Below are positions 18,471 through 27,225 of a stretch of 43,017 bases of DNA, one piece after another. The first letter of the stretch is position 1. Each line of letters starts with the position of its first letter. The DNA lies in the NCBI GenBank assembly GCA_023434145.1, contig JAEYTI010000128.1, positions 1 to 43,017 of the forward strand, in the 5' to 3' direction. The DNA comes from Chloroflexota bacterium. GTDB taxonomy: Bacteria > Chloroflexota > Anaerolineae > Anaerolineales > Anaerolineaceae. Both the position numbers and the translations under genes were made by a program. The notes beneath the pieces were generated by a model that did no database searches, was not told where the DNA came from, and was given only the letters and a program-made list of their open reading frames with translations.

Positions 18471-18492
18471 ACTTCTCCATTGCTCGTTTTAT

Positions 18493-21309
18493 CTAATCCA
18501 CCAACACAGAATTAATTTCATCTATTATTGACTTTAAACCCGGGCCAAATACTCGTGATGCCCCAATCTGACCACCCTTCAGCATGAATTCCCCGCTGTT
18601 TAGATCTTCTACTCTGCTATGCAGGTTAACTCCAATCTGAGCAACGATGCGGTCCAGCCACCAACGCTGCTCGGAGGCGAAGGTCTTCCCCGCCGCTTCC
18701 TGTGCTGCCAGCCAGTCCGCGTACCGTGCCTGCACCCTCTCAGGGAACGGCACCAGTTCATCGTCCATTTGCACGGCATGGCGCACCAGTGAAACAAGAT
18801 CGGTCAGCACTCGCTTGCTCCCGACTCCTCTCACTCTGTCTTTCTCCAACTGCGCATACGCCGACCACAATTTCTCGGTGGTCCAGGCCATTGGCGGTTG
18901 CTGGAGTTGTTCGGCCAGTTCCTTCACCTGCCGATACGTCAGTTCGCGCAGGCCATACGGGCGCTCATAGATCATCTTCAGCGCGGCGATCTCATCTTTG
19001 TGCGCCTGGATGAACGCCCGGAAGGATTCGACTGTCCCGCGTGCCTGCTCGGTCGCCTCTGCATTGAAGCCCGCGGAGATTACATGGTCCACGCTGACGA
19101 TGTCGATCAACTGCTCTTTCCGCTGCTGGATAGCGATCAGGAGATTGCGCAGCTCGGCGCTTGCCGCCAAGGGCCGCGCCGCCATTTCTGCCAGTTTGGT
19201 TTGTGCTTTCTGTATCGAAGCGGAGTCCGGCTGCTCGTTTCCACTCATTGACACAGCCTTGGCTAACACCGTATCGGGGTCGATAGCATCCAAGAGCCGG
19301 TGGGCCAGGTCTGAAAGAGTCTGCGGTTTGGGCAGATCACCGGGCAGCAGGTGCGCTACTTTATCCAGCGCCTCGCAGATCTTCACCTCGTCTGCCGCGG
19401 TAACCTGCATCTCCAGCTTTGACAGCCGGCCGGCGAGCGAGCTGAGTGTATCCTCATCTCGTATCCCGTTGGCAATGGCGTCCAGCAGCTTAGGGAATGC
19501 GACCGTCCGCTTTTTCTCGAGCGTTTGCGTGTCCACTTTCGGCAGTTCCACAACGCCAACCGCATCCACAATCACAAAGTGATCTTTTACGGGCGCATCC
19601 GGTGTCACTGCTCGCAGGTCTGTGCTGCTGATCACCCGCGTTCCGCGTCCCAACATCTGCTCAAAGAAATTCGCCGAGCGAACCAGGCGCATGAAGAGCA
19701 GACATTCCAGCGGCTTGATATCCGTTCCCGTCGCGATCATATCCACTGTCACCGCGATGCGTGGATGATAGCTGTTGCGGAACGTGGCGATCAAATCTTC
19801 CGGGTTTGCCCCGGAGACGCGGTAGGTGATCTTCTGGCAAAACTCGTTGCCCTTGCCAAACTCCTCCCGCACGATCCGTACGATATCTTCGGCGTGGCTG
19901 TCATCCTTGGCAAAGATCAGCGTTTTCGGCACTTCCGTACGCCCGGGGAAAATTTCGGCAAACAGCTTATCTTTGAATGTGCGGATGACCGTCCGGATCT
20001 GGCTTTCCGATACCACCTCGCTATTCAACTGTCCCGCGCTGTATTGGAAATCCTCATCCAACTGTTCCCAGCGGATCTTTCGGGTCAGCTTATCGCGTTT
20101 ATCCACATAAAAGCCGGCTTCAATTTTGCTGCCCTGTTCCGTGATCTGCGTCTTGATCCGGTAAACGTGCCCCTCCACGTTTACCCCATCCAGTACCGCC
20201 CGCTGCCGGGGATACTCCATCACCAGGTTCTCGAAGAAAAATCCAAAGGTCTGCTTGGATGGTGTGGCCGTCAGCCCAATGACATAGGAGTCGAAGTATT
20301 CCAGCACCTGCCGCCAGAGGTTATAAATCGAGCGGTGGCATTCGTCGGTTACAATGACATCAAAGGTTTCCGGCGAAATGGCAGGATTGTAAACCACGGG
20401 AAGCGGGGCTTTATACAAGCTGGAAGATTCGCTCTCAAATAGCGATCCTTCTTCGTTTTCTTCCGGGTAATACGGCTCACCCTGGAGCATGGAATACAAC
20501 CGCTGGATCGTCGTGATCACTACCTGATTGACCGGATCAATGGCGTTCGTTGTGAGGCGCTGCACGTTATACAGCTCTGAAAACTTGCGCCCATCATCCG
20601 GAGTCACATACTGTTGAAACTCTTTGAGCGTCTGCTTTCCAAGGTTGGCACGGTCAACCAGAAACAGCACCCGGCGCACCTTGCCAAACTTGATCAGCCG
20701 GTATATGAAACTCACGGCTGTAAAGGTCTTGCCGCTGCCGGTTGCCATCTGGATCAACGCCCGCGGCTTATCCTGCGCCAGAGAAAGCTCCAGGTTCTCG
20801 ATTGCCTGGATCTGCGCGCGCCACATCCCCGATGTGTTTAGCGCTGGCAACTGCCGGAGCCGTCCGCGCAGTGTCACTTGGTCATCCAATAAGTTCAACA
20901 GTGTAGCCGGCTGGTGAAACGAGAACACCTTGCGTGACCGTGGTTCGGGGTCGCGCTCATCTCGGAATACTGTTTCCACGCCTGTGCTTTCGTATGCAAA
21001 TGGCAACTTCTCGACCGTATCATCCAGTACGGAAGCATGAGGAATCGCGGCGGGAAGACCAACGAGATATTCTCCCGATTGGTCTGCTACGCCAGACAGG
21101 GTCGTTCCCTCTGGTTTCGCCTCAATGACCCCTACTGCCTGATGATCAACAAACAGCAGGTAATCCGCAAAACCCGTTTTGAGTGGAAATTCTCGGATCG
21201 CGATCCCCAGCCCCGCATACAGGTTTCGATTTACATAATCCTGGACGATCCAACCAGCCGCTTCAAGAAGCTGGTCGATTTTCAACCGTGCTTTTTCTTC
21301 TGGCTTCAT
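18493..21309 (-). CDS. hsdR: Type I restriction endonuclease/translocase subunit HsdR
   Basis: A 938-residue motor and nuclease subunit. The N-terminal PD-(D/E)XK nuclease has Asp49 and Glu63-Ala-Lys65. The superfamily 2 translocase has Walker A 'ATGSGKT' (189-195), DECH (322-325), 'LTATP' (346-350) and a C-terminal 'QMLGRGTR' motif VI. The C-terminal helical part resembles the EcoEI-type HsdR tail that binds the methylase. It pulls DNA and cuts at a distance when the site is unmethylated. It is the first gene of the operon; the ribosome site (CGGGT) is weak. All key residues are present, so the system looks active. Confidence 0.95.
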   Translation of the reverse strand: MKPEEKARLKIDQLLEAAGWIVQDYVNRNLYAGLGIAIREFPLKTGFADYLLFVDHQAVGVIEAKPEGTTLSGVADQSGEYLVGLPAAIPHASVLDDTVEKLPFAYESTGVETVFRDERDPEPRSRKVFSFHQPATLLNLLDDQVTLRGRLRQLPALNTSGMWRAQIQAIENLELSLAQDKPRALIQMATGSGKTFTAVSFIYRLIKFGKVRRVLFLVDRANLGKQTLKEFQQYVTPDDGRKFSELYNVQRLTTNAIDPVNQVVITTIQRLYSMLQGEPYYPEENEEGSLFESESSSLYKAPLPVVYNPAISPETFDVIVTDECHRSIYNLWRQVLEYFDSYVIGLTATPSKQTFGFFFENLVMEYPRQRAVLDGVNVEGHVYRIKTQITEQGSKIEAGFYVDKRDKLTRKIRWEQLDEDFQYSAGQLNSEVVSESQIRTVIRTFKDKLFAEIFPGRTEVPKTLIFAKDDSHAEDIVRIVREEFGKGNEFCQKITYRVSGANPEDLIATFRNSYHPRIAVTVDMIATGTDIKPLECLLFMRLVRSANFFEQMLGRGTRVISSTDLRAVTPDAPVKDHFVIVDAVGVVELPKVDTQTLEKKRTVAFPKLLDAIANGIRDEDTLSSLAGRLSKLEMQVTAADEVKICEALDKVAHLLPGDLPKPQTLSDLAHRLLDAIDPDTVLAKAVSMSGNEQPDSASIQKAQTKLAEMAARPLAASAELRNLLIAIQQRKEQLIDIVSVDHVISAGFNAEATEQARGTVESFRAFIQAHKDEIAALKMIYERPYGLRELTYRQVKELAEQLQQPPMAWTTEKLWSAYAQLEKDRVRGVGSKRVLTDLVSLVRHAVQMDDELVPFPERVQARYADWLAAQEAAGKTFASEQRWWLDRIVAQIGVNLHSRVEDLNSGEFMLKGGQIGASRVFGPGLKSIIDEINSVLVD

Positions 21310-21599
21310 TTTTTACCCGAATCAGCGAAACGACAGTGCCCAGCCCCGACCGACGTACATCGGCCAGAATTTATTATCACCTATGACTCTACATCAAAAT
21401 GGAGAATCCGGCAACGAAATCGCCGATGTAAGAGGGGAAACCGGCTGGGATTTTTTGTTCGCGTGAGCGGCAGAGCGTCTTGTCACCATCGCTCTGGATA
21501 AAGACCTTCTTTTGAAAAAGGTTGAGACTCCACCTCGACGGAACAATCCATTGCATCGCAGCACCATCGAAAGTTCTTCCCGTCATTCATAGCCCTATC
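21310..21599. other. Leader of the defence operon
   Basis: About 290 bp between hsdR and the next leftward gene upstream. It must hold the operon promoter unless the genes are read through from 22271. Only weak -10-like sequences are visible near 21370-21400 on the minus strand. Confidence 0.4.
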
Positions 21600-22271
21600 T
21601 CAGAGCAAGAGCGATATGGGCCTCTTCGCCTTCGTACAAACTTTGGGACAGGAGTTCCCGGAGCGTAACCGGATGATAAGCTGTTGATACTGGTTCATGA
21701 TGCCATGAGGACCACTGGTTCTCATCCGCGCCGGTTGTTGCTTGTGGGTCCCAGGTATCCCTTCCTCACACTTGCAACATGCCGTGTATTGGGCTTCCCC
21801 GCCGGCTCGGGTGCCGGGTGCCCCGCCTGTCCCCTGGTGCTTGTGATGGCTACCCATAGGTGTCTGCTTGGTGCCGGCATGTGGCTTGTTGATGGCCTGT
21901 GTATTCTCATCTGGCCCCAGTGTACTTTTGGGAATTCCAGCATTAATCCCGATCTCTGAACCCTCTAGATTCTCAGGGCATATTGGCATTGGTGATAAAG
22001 ACCCCTTCTGAGGTTCAACCAACGCAAAATCCCCGGAAACAAGCATCGGCTCAAAGCAATACCGTTCTTCTTTGGTAAACAAAAAAGCAGGTATCCCTCC
22101 CGAGAGTCGGTGGGAAAACGATGTATGGAGCTTGACTCGCGGCTGATTAAGGAAGGAATACGCAGCTACAGGGTCAAAATAGCGAGTCGGGGAAAGCACT
22201 AAACGAATCTCAAATAACGCAATCCGATCCGCGCTCAAAGATCTGCAGATGATCTCGTTATTGGGTTCCAT
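21600..22271 (-). CDS. Hypothetical protein of the mobile module (uncertain)
   Basis: Possible 223-residue protein, not recognised. The first 90 residues look protein-like ('RIALFEIRLVLSPTRYFDPVAAYSFL'). The second half is rich in Gly, Thr, Pro, His, Lys and Cys and of low complexity. The open frame extends to an ATG at 22367, but that would run through an inverted repeat at 22300-22358, so I prefer ATG 22271. Neither start has a good ribosome site. It may be a real mobile-element gene or a chance frame. Confidence 0.4.
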   Translation of the reverse strand: MEPNNEIICRSLSADRIALFEIRLVLSPTRYFDPVAAYSFLNQPRVKLHTSFSHRLSGGIPAFLFTKEERYCFEPMLVSGDFALVEPQKGSLSPMPICPENLEGSEIGINAGIPKSTLGPDENTQAINKPHAGTKQTPMGSHHKHQGTGGAPGTRAGGEAQYTACCKCEEGIPGTHKQQPARMRTSGPHGIMNQYQQLIIRLRSGNSCPKVCTKAKRPISLLL

Positions 22272-22299
22272 CCGTTCGATGCGTCCTGCTCCATATATG

Positions 22300-22358
22300 C
22301 ACACATTCCTCCCCACCTTTTGAGGGGGTTGAACATTAGAAATGGGGAGGAACGTGTG
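22300..22358. repeat. Imperfect 16-bp inverted repeat
   Basis: 22300-22315 and 22343-22358 pair over 16 bp with one mismatch, around a 27-nt loop. It lies upstream of the uncertain gene at 21600-22271 and downstream of the leftward gene ending at 22448. It could act as a terminator or attenuator, though no T-run follows on the minus strand. Confidence 0.6.
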
Positions 22359-22447
22359 TGGTCGCATAGTTTTAGATGATTAAGCACCGGTCAAAGCAAT
22401 TTGTTCAAAGTCCTTTATGCAATGATCGTGCCGATCGTTCAAAAAAG

Positions 22448-23425
22448 TTACACCAGTTTTTCGTCCCAAAAAGTTGAAGTGGGGCCAGGGTTCCTCGGAC
22501 CTCTTTCGACCTGACGCTGTTCGAACAGATGCTCTGGGCGGGCATGCACCTCGTTTCTGGCGGACAATCGCCCCAGCTTTCGTTGTGCTCTTTCCAGAGT
22601 TTTATGATCCCCGTGAAACAACTTCACGCGTTTCACCATGCCATTTCCCTTCAGTTCGCGGTTGATACGCCGGGCGAGATACTTTCGGTAAACGGGATCA
22701 ATGCCCCGGAGGCTGACAATACGGGTATCTGGCAGCCTGCGTGCGACATACTGTTGCCTGGTGTGCGGATCAATCAGCACGAAATAATGCGTACCTGCAA
22801 ATTCCCGGATCATTTTGATATGTGCGGGCTTAAGGTCCGTAACAGCAAAATTTCGGATAGATCGAATTCCCAGTTCGCGTTCGTATTTATATTGAGTGTT
22901 CTCGGCAACTCCAGTAAGCTCCCGCATTTTCAGCCGGCTGATGGGTGTTTTAGGCAGCGTTGATAGGTAAGCGGCCCAAATATATTTCGCTGGATCCAGA
23001 GCGGCGAAAAGGTCCAAATCCATATTTACCATCTGGGTTTCGATGTATTGGCACCCGACCGTATTTGCCACAACCGCCGGCCGGCAGTACCCATAGACTA
23101 CCGTTTTGATCCCTGACCGATTACGGGAATACGACCGGATCCATTTGGCATCTATTGCCGCTTGCATCCACCTGCGCCATCGTCGCGGTGGAATGTTGTG
23201 TTTTATGGCCCAAGCCTCGCAACAATGCTCGCATACAATGCCCGATCCAGTTTCCTGGTCCAAATGCCGCAGCACAGTCCAAACTCGCCAGGCACCACCG
23301 TACGAATGGAGAACTGCCTTTGGATTCTCCTCATCGGCCTTTTTCACAAAAAAGTTTGTGGTGAATGCTCGAAGCCCGATGATTGGAATGATCATGATCT
23401 GTTTTTGCTCTTTTATTTCCGTCAT
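22448..23425 (-). CDS. Helix-turn-helix protein of mobile element, possible replication protein
   Basis: A 325-residue basic protein I do not recognise by family. 'IPPRRWRRWMQAAIDAKWI' in the first third and 'ISRLKMRELTGVAENTQYKY' in the middle look like two winged-helix or HTH units, a layout shared with plasmid or phage replication initiators; this is inference. The C-terminus is Arg-rich. ATG 23425 has GGGAGA at good spacing, better than the upstream frame start at 23464. It sits among recombinase and repeat-protein genes, consistent with an integrated element. Confidence 0.6.
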   Translation of the reverse strand: MTEIKEQKQIMIIPIIGLRAFTTNFFVKKADEENPKAVLHSYGGAWRVWTVLRHLDQETGSGIVCEHCCEAWAIKHNIPPRRWRRWMQAAIDAKWIRSYSRNRSGIKTVVYGYCRPAVVANTVGCQYIETQMVNMDLDLFAALDPAKYIWAAYLSTLPKTPISRLKMRELTGVAENTQYKYERELGIRSIRNFAVTDLKPAHIKMIREFAGTHYFVLIDPHTRQQYVARRLPDTRIVSLRGIDPVYRKYLARRINRELKGNGMVKRVKLFHGDHKTLERAQRKLGRLSARNEVHARPEHLFEQRQVERGPRNPGPTSTFWDEKLV

Positions 23426-23508
23426 TCGATTCTCCCAATGTTGTTTGCTTACTGCAGACGACATAGCGGAGAGAATCGCGCATTTTGCACTCGCGGAAAA
23501 TTGGTTTA

Positions 23509-24051
23509 CTAAGCCATTTTCACCGGAGTTACCTCTATCTCTTTATTTGGGTGCTTTTCATATACAAGTCCAAGCCAGCTTGCAAAATAGTCAAAACCGC
23601 CGAACCGGATGATAGACATGGCTACCTGAACCATTCCAGCCTTACGAAGCTCACGGTAAAGGGGCATTCTTCCATCCAAGTGTTTATCCAAAACAAAATT
23701 ACGGATATCAGAAAGGGTTTGTTGAAAGACCATCCACTCATCGGCAGTCAATCGCGGTTGCGGGATATATCTTAATCCTAAGCAATTCGCGATTTTCGCA
23801 AATCCGCCATTCGCGCGAATAATCCTGGCAAGGTCTGCACGACCGGCCATTTTTAGCTCAAGGGACGTCGGGAGCCGGCCATTTATCCCGTTCACTCGGA
23901 CAAATTCGCGAATTTCGCGATCGAGTCCGGCGAAACCTGTTTCTAAGGTCTGTGCCGGATACCGATTATTGTGTTTGGATTGTGGGGTTCCACTTGTCCC
24001 GGTCTCCTCAATCAGCTTTACCGCTTGAATTACCACATTTTTGCAGCCCAT
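23509..24051 (-). CDS. Protein with two tandem copies of a ~50-residue helical repeat
   Basis: A 180-residue protein with an internal duplication. Copy 1 (about 47-95) and copy 2 (about 116-164) share the pattern I-x2-FV...G-R-(L/M)-P...EL..AG...A..I...GGF...A..LGL.Y. I do not recognise the family. Similar short helical repeats often bind nucleic acid, but that is only a guess. ATG 24051 has GGAGGAG upstream. It is divergent from the zinc-ribbon gene at 24465 across a region of regularly spaced TCGGGA sites, which may be its operator or a replication origin. Confidence 0.7.
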   Translation of the reverse strand: MGCKNVVIQAVKLIEETGTSGTPQSKHNNRYPAQTLETGFAGLDREIREFVRVNGINGRLPTSLELKMAGRADLARIIRANGGFAKIANCLGLRYIPQPRLTADEWMVFQQTLSDIRNFVLDKHLDGRMPLYRELRKAGMVQVAMSIIRFGGFDYFASWLGLVYEKHPNKEIEVTPVKMA

Positions 24052-24154
24052 TTGTCTCCTCCAGATTTGTATTCTCCACTTGAAGACAAATTGCCGGATA
24101 TATGCGCAGTTTTTGCACGTGTTCGGACCTGACCTTTTCGTAAATAATCGCGAT

Positions 24155-24180
24155 TCGGGATATTTCCCGATTATTCGGGA
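24155..24180. repeat. Three alternating TCGGGA half-sites with 4-nt spacers
   Basis: TCGGGA (24155-24160), TCCCGA (24165-24170) and TCGGGA (24175-24180) are each separated by 4 A/T bases, so two overlapping palindromes are formed. A further TCGGGA lies at 24211-24216. This regular layout suggests a dimeric DNA-binding protein site. Confidence 0.6.
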
Positions 24181-24307
24181 TTTTCGGACATATCAACATC
24201 CGAAATCACTTCGGGAAGAACGAAATCAGGGTTCAAGCCATTCAAATGTCGGCGGGACAGGAAAAAAAATGCCAAAAATCGGGACCAAACGCGCTAAACA
24301 AGCGTCC

Positions 24308-24335
24308 TTGACATTGGTATGGCAACATTTATCAA
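24308..24335 (+). promoter_or_regulatory. Candidate promoter for zinc-ribbon/recombinase genes
   Basis: TTGACA (24308-24313) with TATCAA 16 nt downstream (24330-24335). The -35 is perfect, the -10 matches 4 of 6. It would give a leader of about 120 nt before the ATG at 24465. Confidence 0.4.
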
Positions 24336-24464
24336 GCAAATGAGCAGCAAAAAGCCAAAAATGGGTCAAAAATAAGACCCTACAAGGGATTTGAGGTACA
24401 AACGCAGAAAATCCGCTCATGGTCCGTCGAAAACCGTGCGGTTTTTAGACCGCTACATCGACGC

Positions 24465-24935
24465 ATGTCAAAAACACATGCACCTACCCATCTGTACTTC
24501 CCGACGGACGCCTCGTCCAATTACAATTATGCAAATCACCCGAATTGCGCGAGCAAACGTGTTAAACTCCCGCAGCACGTGATCGCCAAAGCACGTGGTT
24601 TGCTAAACATGTTTTACCTGGTCGATGAAATCGCTGAAGATCTTGCAGTATCGGAGCAAGAAGTTATCCAGTACCTGCGTCTCGGTGCGCCTCACATTGT
24701 GGACGAGGATGGCGATATTTGGATTGTAGGCGTACTGTTGGCGGGGTGGATCGCCGCCCAACGGAAACCAAAGCGTGAAGAGAAACTTACTGATGACCAG
24801 GCATATTGCCAGCGTTGCAAGACAGATATTTTTCTGGTTGACCCAAAAGTTACGCCAATGGAGGGCAGGCTGACCAACATTAAGGGATCCTGCCCAAATT
24901 GCGGCTGTGTTATTTCTCGGGGAGGTTATCAATGA
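24465..24935 (+). CDS. HTH / zinc-ribbon protein coupled to recombinase
   Basis: A 156-residue small protein. The middle 'VDEIAEDLAVSEQEVIQYLRLG' looks like an HTH of the excisionase or DNA-binding type. The C-terminus has two Cys-x2-Cys pairs (CQRC and CPNC), a zinc ribbon. Its TGA overlaps the ATG of the recombinase, so the two are translationally coupled. This points to a role as a recombination directionality or accessory factor (inference). The start at 24465 lacks a clear ribosome site; a later in-frame start is possible. Confidence 0.65.
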   Translation: MSKTHAPTHLYFPTDASSNYNYANHPNCASKRVKLPQHVIAKARGLLNMFYLVDEIAEDLAVSEQEVIQYLRLGAPHIVDEDGDIWIVGVLLAGWIAAQRKPKREEKLTDDQAYCQRCKTDIFLVDPKVTPMEGRLTNIKGSCPNCGCVISRGGYQ

Positions 24936-26041
24936 TCGATCGTCAGAATTACAAGCTCTTGAAGGAATACATTTCCTTCTTGAAAAAGAACAGCAGGATT
25001 TCAGACGCCTCTAGGAGTCGATACGCTTTCTACCTAAAGCGTTTGCTAATATGGGCGGGAGATGTCCCTTTTCCTCTCGCACACACGAAGGAACTTGGTT
25101 TTATGGTATATGTTCACTCCTTGCCAGGAAAAGATGGCAAGGGGCATATCGAAGTGGAATCGGAGAAAAAAATCATCGAGGTTACGAAGCGTTTTTTTGA
25201 ATGGGCGAAGAAGTACCGGGCTGAAGAATTTAAAACGCTTCCCGCTTGGTGGTTTGATGAAATGGAACCGCCTCGCGTAGCCCGATCGAATAAGGTGCAT
25301 GAGTATGTGTCATTGGATGAGGCGATTGCACTTGCTTCTGTCACTGTTGACGCAAAGAATTTAGCTATGCGCCGAGACCGGGCAACAGCCGCTTTATTGT
25401 TTCTCAGCGGGATGCGGAAAACTGCTCTCGCGACACTTCCAATCAAAAACGTGTTGCTGGACAATATGACCGTTCTGCAATATGTTGATGATGGGGTTCA
25501 AACAAAAAACTCAATATCTGCCAAAACATTCTTGTTTAATATTCCGCAATTGATTGTTGCCGTGCGAGATTGGGATAACTACGTTCGCCAAAACCTACCT
25601 GGCGACTATCCCTGGTATGCCTCAATTGATAGTCATTGGGGTGAACAATCTCTAAAATTGATAAAACAGGATATCAAAAATCCTGGATCGCAGATCGATG
25701 ACCGGCTGGCGCTACTTTATCACATGGCAAACATGGAATATCGTTCAGCACATAAGTTCCGACACGGACACGCAATGTTTGGTTTGCAACGCGCTAGAAC
25801 CGAGGCGGAGTACAAGGCAGTTTCGCAGAACCTGATGCACGCAAATATTGCTATCACAGATGGATTTTATGGCAGACTGCTGGACGATGATGTACAAAAA
25901 CATATTACCAATCTCAGCTCGCAACCGGTAAGTCACAGTGAAAATGATCTAAGTGTTTTTATCGATCGATTATCGTATGATGATCTCGGTGAGGCGCTGA
26001 AGATAATCGCAGTACGATATTCAAGTTTCGGTCGGCGTTAA
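24932..26041 (+). CDS. Tyrosine recombinase (divergent integrase)
   Basis: A 369-residue site-specific recombinase. The N-terminal core-binding domain covers about 1-100. The catalytic domain has Arg162 (SGMRKTALATL), His274-x2-Arg277 (SAHKFRH), His303 (NLMHANIAITDGFYG) and the nucleophile Tyr313. All expected residues are present, though the spacing and surroundings are unlike XerC/XerD. ATG 24932 has GGGGAGG upstream and overlaps the previous gene. It converges with the second recombinase at 26139 and shares a hairpin with it. Likely mobilises the 21.6-26 kb module. Confidence 0.85.
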   Translation: MIDRQNYKLLKEYISFLKKNSRISDASRSRYAFYLKRLLIWAGDVPFPLAHTKELGFMVYVHSLPGKDGKGHIEVESEKKIIEVTKRFFEWAKKYRAEEFKTLPAWWFDEMEPPRVARSNKVHEYVSLDEAIALASVTVDAKNLAMRRDRATAALLFLSGMRKTALATLPIKNVLLDNMTVLQYVDDGVQTKNSISAKTFLFNIPQLIVAVRDWDNYVRQNLPGDYPWYASIDSHWGEQSLKLIKQDIKNPGSQIDDRLALLYHMANMEYRSAHKFRHGHAMFGLQRARTEAEYKAVSQNLMHANIAITDGFYGRLLDDDVQKHITNLSSQPVSHSENDLSVFIDRLSYDDLGEALKIIAVRYSSFGRR

Positions 26042-26061
26042 TCAAGAACGAAGCAAAACGT

Positions 26062-26096
26062 TTCGGGCATCCTTTTTTTATATTGGGATGCCCGAA
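26062..26096. terminator. Hairpin terminator between convergent recombinase genes
   Basis: 11-bp perfect stem (26062-26072 / 26086-26096) with a T-rich 13-nt loop. It lies between the rightward recombinase (stop 26041) and the leftward integrase (stop 26139), so it is probably shared. Confidence 0.7.
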
Positions 26097-26138
26097 TGTC
26101 GATATTCAAATGTGCCCTTACCGGTCAAAGTATTATGC

Positions 26139-27134
26139 CTACAATCGCCAGTTATCGGCTGGGCTGGCCCGCCGGTGCGCGTTTTCCACATCTACCTCAG
26201 CAATCCGGGCGTAATGCTCCACCATTTGTAGACTATTATGACCAAGAATGCTTTTGAGAGTAAAAATATCACCCCCAGACCTCAGATAAGTGATCGCGAA
26301 AGTATGACGAAAACGGTGGGAATAGGCATGTTTCACCCCTGCCTTCTTTCCCAGTCGGTTGATAAACAGTCGAAGTGAATTTTTGGTGATTGGACGGCCA
26401 TTAGCATCAACGAACAGAGGTGCTGTCGGATCCTCCCCATCTTCACGCGTAGCCAGGTATCGCCAAAGGGCACGTCGGGCTACCTTACCCAGGAAAACAG
26501 TTCTCCCCTTTCCACCCTTTGCTCCGCCATCCACTCCGTGGCGAATAAATAGTTTTCCGGTCTTCGGCTCATAATCGGCTATGCGAAGCGAGCAAAGCTC
26601 ATTGGCCCTGGCTCCACAGTCGAGCAATGTGAGCAGGATAGCGACACTTTTATACCGCTGCGGTAAGGCCATGCGAAAGCTACGACGATTTTCTGTTTTG
26701 GCCTCCGCGCTGTACTCGGCCGCCTTCAGCAGCGCTTCGACCTCTTCCTTTGTATATGGTACGACTTCAGGCAGGGTGAATTTCGGCGCCGGAACCTGCT
26801 TCATCGGATTCGGAATTTGAAATTCGTCACTGGCCCAATGAAAAAAAGAGCTGAGTCCAATCCAAATATTGCGAATACTCTTCGATGACAACCGCTTGTT
26901 ATTATTTCCCGTGATCCGTTGCGGAACGTACTCCGTCCGCAGATACACCAGGTAATCGCGAATGTTCTTCGAGGTTACCTCGGCAATCTCAACGTCTCCG
27001 TTCCACGCCACCCATTTTTGCAGTATTCGCTGGTAATCATTAGTCGTACCCAAAGCCAGACCTTCGGCGATCTGGTACTGGATGAAGCCTGGGATGGCTT
27101 TTGACAACAACAAGCCTGACGGTCGACGGTTCAT
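26139..27134 (-). CDS. Tyrosine integrase adjacent to tRNA-Met
   Basis: A 331-residue XerC/XerD-like integrase. The SAM-like N-terminal DNA-binding domain covers about 15-105. The catalytic residues are Arg176 (DCGARANELCSL), His273-x2-Arg276 (HRFRH), His299 (LGHN) and Tyr308. It cuts and joins DNA at short att sites. It lies 91 bp from a tRNA-Met gene and reads away from it, the usual arrangement of a tRNA-targeting integrative element. The presumed element would extend to its left. No second copy of the tRNA 3' end was found by eye. Confidence 0.9.
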   Translation of the reverse strand: MNRRPSGLLLSKAIPGFIQYQIAEGLALGTTNDYQRILQKWVAWNGDVEIAEVTSKNIRDYLVYLRTEYVPQRITGNNNKRLSSKSIRNIWIGLSSFFHWASDEFQIPNPMKQVPAPKFTLPEVVPYTKEEVEALLKAAEYSAEAKTENRRSFRMALPQRYKSVAILLTLLDCGARANELCSLRIADYEPKTGKLFIRHGVDGGAKGGKGRTVFLGKVARRALWRYLATREDGEDPTAPLFVDANGRPITKNSLRLFINRLGKKAGVKHAYSHRFRHTFAITYLRSGGDIFTLKSILGHNSLQMVEHYARIAEVDVENAHRRASPADNWRL

Positions 27135-27171
27135 GAAGGGCCTCCAGTTTTTGCCAGGACCCTTAAACCAG

Positions 27172-27214
27172 TGATCGCCAGGCTACTGTTTTTCAACAGC
27201 CTGGCGATCACCGG
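27172..27214. terminator. Hairpin between integrase and tRNA
   Basis: 14-bp perfect stem (GTGATCGCCAGGCT and its complement) with additional pairing toward the loop, which contains TTTTT. It can terminate the leftward tRNA transcript before the integrase gene. Confidence 0.7.
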
Positions 27215-27225
27215 TTAAACAAAAG

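Larger units (their letters stand above)
24052..24464. other. Control region or origin of the mobile module
   Basis: 413 bp without a gene between divergent genes. It contains alternating TCGGGA/TCCCGA half-sites (24155-24180), further TCGGGA at 24211 and a TTGACA box at 24308. The arrangement fits an operator or iteron region. Confidence 0.45.

Noticed and set aside
19525..20442. 305-residue open frame on the + strand
   Set aside because: Antisense shadow of hsdR, whose helicase and nuclease motifs are intact.
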